A DNA stretch of 13,854 nt, from contig JBAXWR010000191.1 in assembly GCA_037128295.1 (NCBI GenBank), positions 1 to 13,854 on the forward strand. Direction: 5' to 3'. Origin of the DNA: JAAFHB01 sp037128295. Lineage in GTDB: Bacteria > Bacteroidota > Bacteroidia > Bacteroidales > Prolixibacteraceae. Below are positions 1 to 6,964 of the stretch, piece by piece (position 1 is the stretch's first letter; each line of letters begins with the position of its first letter). The position numbers and the translations under genes are program-made. The notes under the pieces were generated by a model. It had not been told where the DNA came from. It saw only the letters and a list, made by a program, of their open reading frames with translations, and did no database searches.

Positions 1-10
1 TAGCTTAATA

Positions 11-979
11 TTATACTTTCTCCTGATTCTGGTTTTGCCCACGTGGATCAACAAATTCAAACAGCCTGTTTTTTGGCGGAAGGTAGTAAACTCGCGGTTT
101 AGTCCCCAGTTCAGGCATCAGGTGGTAACCACCGTTTACACGGAGCAATTCGCTAAGTCTGTAAGTCTCCTTGGTCGTACCATTGGTAACTGCATCCTGA
201 TTTTCATCTCCAAAATAATAAACACCATTGGGACAAGCAGATACACAATAAGGTAATTTTCCTTCGCGCAACCGGTCGGAACTGAAAAGGCATTTTGAAA
301 TAGTCCCTTTCCGTTGCGGAACATTCAATTCAATATTATAAACTTTCCCTTTGTCCTCCTCGGCCATCAGCGGTTCTTCCCAGTGGAACATTCGGGCTGA
401 ATAGGGGCAGGCCGCAATGCAAAAACGGCAACCAATACATCTTTCATTGTCAATCAGTACAATTCCATCCTGTCGTTTAAAGGTGGCATTAACCGGACAG
501 ACAGCAACACATGGAGGGTTATCGCAATGCTGGCAGGTTTTTGGCATATAATAGGGTGCCGTGTCTTTTGATTCCTGCATGACAAGGGTATTGATATGAT
601 ATTCATAAGGCCTCAAATGGTGGGCGTTCTGGCAGGCTGCCACACATTGCCTTGCGTTCCGGCATTTTGCAAGGTCGATCACCATCACCCAACGGTGCCC
701 TTTCAAACCTTCACGACCCAATTTTTGTAAACGGGTCAGGTCAACTTTGATATCTTTAACCTGGTCGCGGGGAACTTCAACGAGACGATTGTCTGCCGTA
801 AGCACCTTTACAAGGTCTTGATTGGGTTTGGATTTTTCGTACTGGTTACCGGAATAAATAGCAGCTCCACCTGTTGCGGCTACTGCTCCAATCAATCCGA
901 ATTTCTTAAAAAATGCCCTACGGGATTTTTCGTTACCCTGAGCTTCATTTTCGTTAATAGGGTCAGTATTGTTACTCAT
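11..979 (-). CDS. Tat-exported ferredoxin-like electron-transfer subunit (NrfC/PsrB/DsrO-type)
   Basis: This 322-residue protein should shuttle electrons between a quinone-linked membrane partner and a periplasmic redox enzyme. The N-terminus carries a twin-arginine motif, SRRAFFKKF at residues 19-27, followed by a hydrophobic Ala/Gly stretch, so export by Tat is expected. Four cysteine groups follow the NrfC/PsrB plan: C106/C112/C116, C149/C152/C157/C161, C181/C184/C187/C191 (a perfect CxxCxxCxxxCP) and C230/C245/C249. Two expected cysteines are absent: A109 in group I and S233 in group IV. The protein therefore has 14 of the usual 16 ligands, and up to two clusters may be three-iron, differently ligated or lost. 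It lies 27 nt downstream of the HMA lipoprotein gene on the same strand. The stop is 11 bases from the window edge, and an NrfD-like membrane subunit could follow outside. The family is clear; the enzyme partner is unknown. Confidence 0.88.
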   Translation of the reverse strand: MSNNTDPINENEAQGNEKSRRAFFKKFGLIGAVAATGGAAIYSGNQYEKSKPNQDLVKVLTADNRLVEVPRDQVKDIKVDLTRLQKLGREGLKGHRWVMVIDLAKCRNARQCVAACQNAHHLRPYEYHINTLVMQESKDTAPYYMPKTCQHCDNPPCVAVCPVNATFKRQDGIVLIDNERCIGCRFCIAACPYSARMFHWEEPLMAEEDKGKVYNIELNVPQRKGTISKCLFSSDRLREGKLPYCVSACPNGVYYFGDENQDAVTNGTTKETYRLSELLRVNGGYHLMPELGTKPRVYYLPPKNRLFEFVDPRGQNQNQEKV

Positions 980-1006
980 AAATATATTGTATTGTTAACT
1001 AATAAG

Positions 1007-1363
1007 TTAAAACTTTGATTGGATACTATCAGTGGAAATAGGCTTAATACCTGCAACGATGTATCCTGAATCTGCAATTTTCGTTTTTATCCCGGTTGTA
1101 TCGGCTACATCAGGAGCAAATTCCACCCTGGCTTTTCCTGTTTTAAAATCGGCTTTTACCTGCTTTACTCCGGCAATGGTAGCGACCCCTGATTGAATGG
1201 TTTGTTCACAACCGGTGCAAGACATCCCTTTAATGGATAATTCTACAGCAACAGTTTTTACAATTTCGGTGTTAACAGATTTTTGTTCAGGGGTATTTTT
1301 CTTTGGCCCTGAACTCGAACAACCGAATGTTAAAAATAGACAAATAATGATGAGATGTCTCAT
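1007..1363 (-). CDS. HMA-domain (heavy-metal-binding) lipoprotein
   Basis: This is a 118-residue small lipoprotein. Residues 1-15 form a short lipoprotein signal ending in a lipobox-like FGC, with C15 as the predicted lipidated residue, followed by a Ser/Lys/Pro-rich linker. Residues about 38-108 form one heavy-metal-associated ferredoxin-fold domain with the metal motif GMSCTGC (C49 and C52), as in copper chaperones and MerP-type proteins. It probably binds Cu(I) or a similar soft metal at the cell envelope. It is the first gene of a unit with the iron-sulfur protein, and it is divergent from cydA. A link to metal supply or stress in the respiratory chain is an inference from this setting. 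The start was chosen because it gives the complete lipoprotein signal. Confidence 0.85.
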   Translation of the reverse strand: MRHLIIICLFLTFGCSSSGPKKNTPEQKSVNTEIVKTVAVELSIKGMSCTGCEQTIQSGVATIAGVKQVKADFKTGKARVEFAPDVADTTGIKTKIADSGYIVAGIKPISTDSIQSKF

Positions 1364-1382
1364 TTGTAAAAGTATTAGTTAA

Positions 1383-1390
1383 CAAAATTA
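1383..1390 (-). promoter_or_regulatory. Candidate -7 promoter element for the HMA/iron-sulfur unit
   Basis: Read on the minus strand the sequence is TAATTTTG, a full match to the Bacteroidota -7 consensus TAnnTTTG, 19 nt upstream of the HMA gene start. A convincing TTTG at -33 was not found, so this is tentative. Confidence 0.35.
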
Positions 1391-1548
1391 ATTTCAGAAA
1401 TCACACGAAAGTTGTTTGGCTAAAACTACAAATATTATTTTAGAATCAAATAAAAATATTTCTTTACAAATTACTTTTATTCTCAACTGCAACTTTCAAC
1501 AAATAGTAGTTGCGAAATGTTCAACAAAAAAATTTAAGTTAAATCGGA

Positions 1549-1583
1549 TTATGTGATATAAGCACATTTTTTATGTCACATAA
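1549..1583. promoter_or_regulatory. Dyad-symmetric operator candidates upstream of cydA
   Basis: TTATGTGA (1549-1556) and TCACATAA (1576-1583) are perfect inverted repeats. The second half also lies in its own 13-bp palindrome, TTATGTCACATAA (1571-1583, central C). The TGTGA/TCACA character resembles Crp/Fnr-family sites, although the arm spacing differs from the classical one. The location between two divergent respiratory units fits an oxygen- or redox-responsive operator; the binding protein is not known. Confidence 0.4.
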
Positions 1584-1646
1584 ATTCTAATTTTACTTTT
1601 TTTCTTTTCCGATTTTTTGAAAACACATTTTTAAGAATGACAAGGA

Positions 1647-1661
1647 ACGTGGGTCACACGT
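1647..1661. promoter_or_regulatory. 15-bp palindrome just upstream of cydA
   Basis: ACGTG and CACGT form perfect arms around GGTCA, 34 nt before the cydA start codon. A site this close to the gene could be an operator or lie in the leader. It differs from the TGTGA-type dyads further upstream, so a second regulator is possible. Confidence 0.3.
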
Positions 1662-1695
1662 CGTTAAAAATTTCACAAAGATTAAATAATGTATT

Positions 1696-3255
1696 ATGAA
1701 TGAGATTGTTGATCTTTCTCTCCTATCATGGTCAAGGGGTCAGTTTGCTTTAACAGCTTATTTCCATTGGCTTTTCGTTCCACTGACCCTTGGAATTACT
1801 TTTATCCTGGCCATTATGGAAACGATTTATTACAAGACTGGTAACGAAGAATGGAAAAAAATAACCCGTTTCTGGATGAAAGTTTTTGGAATCAACTTTG
1901 CCATTGGCGTGGTAACCGGTATCATCCTTGTTTATCAGTTTAGGACGAACTGGTCCTATTACTCGTGGTTTGTTGGCGATATTTTCGGAGCTCCTCTTGC
2001 CATCGAAGGAATCATGGCCTTTTTTATGGAATCGATCTTTATTGCCGTTATGTTTTTCTGTTGGGGAAAAGTAAACCGGAAATTTCATTTGATGTCAACA
2101 TGGCTTACCGCAATAGGGGCGAATTTGTTGGCTTTATGGATCCTGGTTGCCAATGCCTGGATGCAAAACCCTGTTGGAATGCAATTTAATCCGGTTACTG
2201 CCCGAAATGAGATGGTCAATTTCTGGGACGTTTTTCTGTCACCAATGGCCATCAACAAATTTCTTCATACTATCTCTTCAGGTTTTGTACTTGCAGGTGT
2301 TTTTATCATTGGCATATCTGCATGGTTCCTTCTAAAAAAAAGGGAAGTTGTCTTTGCGAAAAAAAGTATCCTTATTGCATCGATCTTTGGTTTTATCAGT
2401 TCCTTGTTTTTAATTTCGACAGGTGACGGTTCCGCCAGGCAAGTAGCTTTTAAACAACCGATGAAACTTGCTGCCATGGAAGGGCTTTACCAGGGAAAGA
2501 AAGGTGCCGGACTTGTGGCAATCGGAATAATATCACCTTTTAAAACTGATCCTGAGAACAGTAAGCTCAATAATTTCCTGTTCAAAATAGAAATTCCAAA
2601 TGCTTTATCTTATATGATCCATCTGGATATGAATGCTTTCGTACCCGGTGTTAAAGATCTGATCGACGGTAACAAGGAGGAAGGATTCCTTTCGGCTTCA
2701 GAGAAAATTTCAAGGGGTAAGATGGCGATTGAAACACTTCGCAATTATAAAAATGCTCTTTCAGAGGGGAATATAACCATTGCAGCCCAGTTACGGGAAA
2801 AGTTCATGTCGGAGGATTTTCAGGAAAACTATTTCAAATACTTCGGATATGGTTTTGTGATGAATGCCAATGACCTGATCCCCAACATTCAGCTTGTTTT
2901 TTATAGTTTTCACATTATGGTCATATTGGGGATATGGTTTATGGTATTTTTTGCATTATCATTCTATTTGCTTGTTAATGATAAGCTTACAAAATATCGT
3001 TTTTTTTTGAGAATTGCCATTTTTACGGTCCCTCTGGTTTATCTGGCCCAAATGGCGGGCTGGACGGTTGCCGAGATGGGGCGTCAACCCTGGGTTATAC
3101 AGGGTTTGCTGCCTAAATCGGCTGCCGTAACAAATATAAATGCCGGTTCGGTAATGGTAACATTCTGGCTATTTGCTGCACTTTTTACACTGTTACTGAT
3201 TGCCGAAATCAAAATAATGACTGAACAAATTAAAATCGGACCTAAAGAAGGATGA
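1696..3255 (+). CDS. cydA: Cytochrome bd-type quinol oxidase subunit I (CydA)
   Basis: This 519-residue integral membrane protein is the quinol-oxidising, haem-carrying subunit of cytochrome bd, which reduces oxygen to water in the cytoplasmic membrane. The length is normal for the family. Expected residues are present: H24 (haem b595 ligand, E. coli H19), H191 and M408 (haem b558 ligands, H186 and M393), E104 and E112 (E99 and E107), the Q-loop K257/E262 in QPMKLAAMEG, and E460 with the signature GRQPW at 462-466. H406 occupies the place of E. coli R391, in a local context of YSFHIMV. Hydrophobic segments recur throughout, as expected for about nine helices. The start is the first ATG in frame and gives the normal N-terminus. 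The divergent spacer upstream carries palindromes. Downstream it overlaps a tiny membrane ORF, and no cydB follows. The subunit assignment is secure. Confidence 0.96.
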   Translation: MNEIVDLSLLSWSRGQFALTAYFHWLFVPLTLGITFILAIMETIYYKTGNEEWKKITRFWMKVFGINFAIGVVTGIILVYQFRTNWSYYSWFVGDIFGAPLAIEGIMAFFMESIFIAVMFFCWGKVNRKFHLMSTWLTAIGANLLALWILVANAWMQNPVGMQFNPVTARNEMVNFWDVFLSPMAINKFLHTISSGFVLAGVFIIGISAWFLLKKREVVFAKKSILIASIFGFISSLFLISTGDGSARQVAFKQPMKLAAMEGLYQGKKGAGLVAIGIISPFKTDPENSKLNNFLFKIEIPNALSYMIHLDMNAFVPGVKDLIDGNKEEGFLSASEKISRGKMAIETLRNYKNALSEGNITIAAQLREKFMSEDFQENYFKYFGYGFVMNANDLIPNIQLVFYSFHIMVILGIWFMVFFALSFYLLVNDKLTKYRFFLRIAIFTVPLVYLAQMAGWTVAEMGRQPWVIQGLLPKSAAVTNINAGSVMVTFWLFAALFTLLLIAEIKIMTEQIKIGPKEG

Positions 3256-3410
3256 CATATTTATTAACTTATAAATTGAATAAGATGAATTATTTCATTC
3301 AGGTACTTTGGTTGTTGTGCAGGCCGGCATTGATAACTATCTGCTATCTTGTGATCAGAGCTGCCTTTAAGCGATTCGAAAAGGATATAGAAGGACAATC
3401 CAATGATTAA
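3252..3410 (+). CDS. Small single-span membrane protein overlapping cydA (possible CydX-like subunit)
   Basis: This 52-codon ORF starts in an ATGA overlap with the cydA stop, which suggests translational coupling. A second in-frame ATG at 3285 would give a 41-residue product beginning MNYFIQVLWLL. That shorter form has one hydrophobic segment (roughly residues 3-28) followed by a charged tail, KRFEKDIEGQ. Small single-span subunits such as CydX sit beside cydA in other bacteria and stabilise the oxidase. The shorter form shares the general layout of CydX (aromatic start, one span, charged C-terminus), but I see no convincing sequence signature. It stands exactly where cydB would be expected. 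A strong terminator follows 58 nt later, so cydA and this ORF form a complete transcription unit. It could also be a non-functional short ORF. Confidence 0.55.
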   Translation: MTYLLTYKLNKMNYFIQVLWLLCRPALITICYLVIRAAFKRFEKDIEGQSND

Positions 3411-3466
3411 ATAACATGCTAAATATCATGTATTTTAATTGTTATCCACATTTTTAATATAAACAT

Positions 3467-3506
3467 AAAAACATAAATTCGTCAATATGAATTTATGTTT
3501 TTTTTT
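3467..3506 (+). terminator. Intrinsic terminator of the cydA unit
   Basis: A perfect 12-bp inverted repeat, AAACATAAATTC (3469-3480) and GAATTTATGTTT (3489-3500), encloses an 8-nt loop and is followed by a run of T to 3506. Extra A-T pairs extend the stem outward. The stem is A/T-rich, but the perfect arms and T tract are typical. It separates the cydA unit from the susC unit. Confidence 0.8.
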
Positions 3507-3552
3507 GTGAAAATATTATTTACTTTTAGCTGATTCAACGACTAAACTATCG

Positions 3553-3570
3553 TTTGGTTTTAAAATCAAA
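3553..3570. promoter_or_regulatory. Quasi-palindrome upstream of the susC-like gene
   Basis: TTTGGTTTT and AAAATCAAA meet at the centre and pair along all nine positions with one G-T. The dyad is about 90 nt upstream of the preferred susC start. It may be an operator for the transport locus. No clear TAnnTTTG element was found with it, and A/T richness makes chance possible. Confidence 0.25.
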
Positions 3571-3661
3571 CCGATTACTATTTCAGGAAATGCTTGCGCC
3601 ATTTTCTGCATCATCAACAGCATTAATTACTAAAAGGTTAAACAAAAAAACAGTGAAACTA

Positions 3662-6600
3662 ATGGAAAAAAAACGATGGAATCCCATCTGCGACAGTGGA
3701 TGGAAAAGGATCTTCCGAGTGTTGAGGATCATGGTATTTTTCTTCCTTGCCGGACTGGTTATGGTACCGGCGGGTGTTTATGCACAGCAAAAAAGTGTTT
3801 CCGGTAGTGTAAAAGACAAAAGCGGTCAGTCGTTGCCGGGTGTTACAATTGTAGCAAAGGGGACAACCGTAGGGACGATTACCGACATGGACGGTAAATT
3901 TACTTTGCCGATTCCTGCCGGGACCCAAACCCTGGTTTTTTCGTTCGTGGGAATGGCAACCCTTGAAACCCCGGTCGGAAACCAATCTGTATTTAATGTT
4001 GTCCTCCGCGACGAGAACATTGGCCTGGAGGAAGTGGTTGTTGTCGGTTACGGTACCCAGAAAAAAGCAAACCTGACTGGCGCTGTTGACCAGGTTACAA
4101 GCGAAGTTTTTGAGAATCGCGCCATAACCAACGTTACACAGGGTTTGAAGGGGGTTATGCCGAACCTGAACATTAAACTTTTGGATGGGAAACCCAATCA
4201 GGCACCTAGTTACAATATCCGTGGTACGACCTCTATTGGCCAGGGTGGTAGTGCTTTGATCCTGATCGACGGAGTGGAAGGAGACCCAAGCTTGTTAAAT
4301 CCAAACGATATAGCAAGCGTCTCCATGTTGAAAGATGCTGCCTCGGCTTCGATCTATGGGGCAAGGGGCGCTTTTGGCGTTGTGTTGATCACGACAAAAA
4401 ATCCTGATAAGGGGAAAACAAGCGTGACTTATTCATCGAGTTTTTCGGTTAAAAACCCGGTTGCTGTTCCTGATTTTGTGACAGATGGATATACCTGGGT
4501 AAGAATGTTCTCCGAAGCATTTGTAAATGGCGATGGTTCCTTCCCACAAAACATCAATAAGACGATGAAGTTTTCACAGGCTTACCTTGATGAATTTAAA
4601 AGAAGGGTCGATTCCGGACAACCTTATAAAACAGTCGATATTGACCCTGTAACCGGGGAGTATGTTTACTATGGAAGTACTGACTTTTATAATGAGCTGT
4701 ATAAAAAGAACTTATCGGCTACAGACAATAATATCACTGTTACAGGAAGTGGGGAAAAGACAACTTATCTTGTTTCGGGCCGGTATATGACACAGGATGG
4801 GTTGTTCCGTTATAATTCTGATGATTATAGCATGAAAAACTTTCGTGCTAAAGGAACAATCCAGGTTTTCCCATGGCTGCAGATCGAAAACAACTCCGAT
4901 TATTCCACAATGTCGTACCACAACCCAATGAACGTTGGTGAAGGAAGCGGGATTTGGAGAAATATTGCAGACGAAGGGCACCCTGCAGGAACGATGTTCA
5001 ATCCGGATGGTTCATTAACTATGGTTGCTGTTTACAATGTTGGTGATTTATGGTATGGCAAAAATGGTATTGACAATAAAAAACAGGTATTCAAAAACAC
5101 GACAGGGTTTACATCCAGCTTTCTGAACAAAAAATTGAGGGTAAAAGGTGATTTTACCTTCAGGAATACAAATAACAACACAACTCAAAAACGTGTTCAG
5201 GTGCCTTACAGCAACAAACCAGGAGTGACAGCATATGTTGGAACTACAACAAATGACCTGGCATTTGACAACCGCGAAACCAGGTATCTTGCCACCAACC
5301 TTTATTCAGAGTATGAAAACACTTTTAAAGATTCTCATTATCTGAAATTTATGGTCGGTTACAACTATGAGGAATCGACCTATAACAGGCTGGCAGCACA
5401 ACGGAACGGGATGATCTACGAAGGTGCTACTGATATGAATCTCGCATTGGGACAGTCGATTACAACAGGTGGTGGTTATGAGAAATGGGACATCCTGGGT
5501 GGATTCTCAAGGTTGAATTATTCATTTAAAGATAAATATCTGGTCGAAGTAAATGCCCGTTACGACGGATCCTCAAAATTTCCGGCAAGTCAGCGTTACG
5601 CATTTTTCCCTTCAGTATCGGGAGGATATCGTCTTTCCAAAGAATCTTTCTGGCATGTATCCCCCAAGATTTTGTCGGATGTGAAGCTACGGGCTTCATA
5701 TGGTTCCCTTGGAAATGGGAACATCAGTTCCTATGTTTATCAGGAGCAATTCTCTATTTCTCAGTCGGGCAATATTTTGAATGGGGTTAAACCTCAATAT
5801 ACAAGCAGGCCAAGCGTACTTCCCGACGGGATAACCTGGGAGACCTCCACAACGACAGACTTAGGTCTTGACTTTGCGATGTTTTCTGACCGTTTAAGGT
5901 TTGTGGGCGACTATTACATCCGCAATACAACCAATATGTTCACAATTGGTTTGACACTTCCCGCAACCTTTGGTGCCACGGCCCCAAAAGGAAACTATGC
6001 CGACTTACAAACCAAAGGATGGGAAATGGCAATCACATGGAGGGATAAATTCAACGTTGGCTCAAAACCATTCAACTATGATGTCCGATTTACACTGGCT
6101 GATAACAAATCGGTGATTCAGAGATACAACAATCCAGATAAATTACTTTCTGATTATTACGAAGGACAGGTAATTGGTGAAATGTGGGGCTATACCACCG
6201 AAGGATTCTTCATCGATGCTGCCGATGTTACTGCCCATGCAAAACAAAGTCCACAAATGAGGGCGTCACCTTCAAACATTTGGTATCCAGGGGACATTAA
6301 ACTTTTGGATACAAATAAAGATGGTTTCATCAATGTAGGTACCAACAGGGTTGCAGATCCGGGAGACAGGAGCATCATTGGAAACAGTGCCGCTCATTAT
6401 ACTTATGGGATTGGCATCAATGCCGACTGGAACAACTTCTTCTTTTCAACATTCTTCCAGGGGGTTGGAAAACAGGATTGGTATCCGAGCGTTGAAGCAG
6501 AATTTTTCTGGGGACAATACAACAGGCCTTATAACAACATTCCTACCTGGCATCTTGGAAATATGTGGACACCTGAAAACACAAATGCTTACTTCCCGAG

Positions 6601-6940
6601 AACGATGTCACGGGCAGCTTCGAGCAACACAGCGCGTGAACTTGGTGTTGTGCAGACCAAGTACATGCAAAATGTGGCCTTCATAAGAATGTCGAACATC
6701 CAAATAGGATATAACCTTCCTGAGAAAGTGTATTCAAAAATCAAGGCCAATGGTGTCAGGGTTTATTTATCAGGTGAGAACTTATGGTCGTATTCCCCTC
6801 TATACAAATTGGTTAAAGGTCTGGATGTTGAAAATACAGGGCCATCAGATCAGGTATTTAGCCCAGGTGGTAACTCAGGTGATGGATACAACTATCCAAT
6901 GTTGAAGAGCATTTCATTAGGTTTAAGCGTCACATTTTAA
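3662..6940 (+). CDS. SusC/RagA-family TonB-dependent outer-membrane transporter
   Basis: This outer-membrane transporter should import a bound ligand using TonB energy, together with the SusD-like lipoprotein encoded next. The chosen start at 3662 gives 1092 residues with a signal peptide: a basic N-terminus, the hydrophobic stretch at about 24-37, and cleavage expected after VYA at 39-41. The frame is open back to an ATG at 3554, but that form buries the signal about 60 residues in. Residues about 45-117 form the carboxypeptidase-regulatory-like domain (SGSVKDKSGQSLPGVTI). The SusC signature EEVVVVGYGTQKK follows at 123-135, then the plug with NIRGT and DGVEGDPS, and a long beta-barrel ending in SLGLSVTF with the usual terminal Phe. 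No N-terminal secretin/TonB signalling domain is present, so sigma/anti-sigma control is not expected. SusD starts 24 nt downstream. Ligand unknown. Confidence 0.95.
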   Translation: MEKKRWNPICDSGWKRIFRVLRIMVFFFLAGLVMVPAGVYAQQKSVSGSVKDKSGQSLPGVTIVAKGTTVGTITDMDGKFTLPIPAGTQTLVFSFVGMATLETPVGNQSVFNVVLRDENIGLEEVVVVGYGTQKKANLTGAVDQVTSEVFENRAITNVTQGLKGVMPNLNIKLLDGKPNQAPSYNIRGTTSIGQGGSALILIDGVEGDPSLLNPNDIASVSMLKDAASASIYGARGAFGVVLITTKNPDKGKTSVTYSSSFSVKNPVAVPDFVTDGYTWVRMFSEAFVNGDGSFPQNINKTMKFSQAYLDEFKRRVDSGQPYKTVDIDPVTGEYVYYGSTDFYNELYKKNLSATDNNITVTGSGEKTTYLVSGRYMTQDGLFRYNSDDYSMKNFRAKGTIQVFPWLQIENNSDYSTMSYHNPMNVGEGSGIWRNIADEGHPAGTMFNPDGSLTMVAVYNVGDLWYGKNGIDNKKQVFKNTTGFTSSFLNKKLRVKGDFTFRNTNNNTTQKRVQVPYSNKPGVTAYVGTTTNDLAFDNRETRYLATNLYSEYENTFKDSHYLKFMVGYNYEESTYNRLAAQRNGMIYEGATDMNLALGQSITTGGGYEKWDILGGFSRLNYSFKDKYLVEVNARYDGSSKFPASQRYAFFPSVSGGYRLSKESFWHVSPKILSDVKLRASYGSLGNGNISSYVYQEQFSISQSGNILNGVKPQYTSRPSVLPDGITWETSTTTDLGLDFAMFSDRLRFVGDYYIRNTTNMFTIGLTLPATFGATAPKGNYADLQTKGWEMAITWRDKFNVGSKPFNYDVRFTLADNKSVIQRYNNPDKLLSDYYEGQVIGEMWGYTTEGFFIDAADVTAHAKQSPQMRASPSNIWYPGDIKLLDTNKDGFINVGTNRVADPGDRSIIGNSAAHYTYGIGINADWNNFFFSTFFQGVGKQDWYPSVEAEFFWGQYNRPYNNIPTWHLGNMWTPENTNAYFPRTMSRAASSNTARELGVVQTKYMQNVAFIRMSNIQIGYNLPEKVYSKIKANGVRVYLSGENLWSYSPLYKLVKGLDVENTGPSDQVFSPGGNSGDGYNYPMLKSISLGLSVTF

Positions 6941-6964
6941 AGTTCTTATTAAAAATTTACGATT

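Noticed and set aside
3554..3661. N-terminal extension of the SusC-like protein from ATG 3554
   Set aside because: It would put about 60 residues ahead of the hydrophobic signal segment; the ATG at 3662 gives a normal signal peptide.
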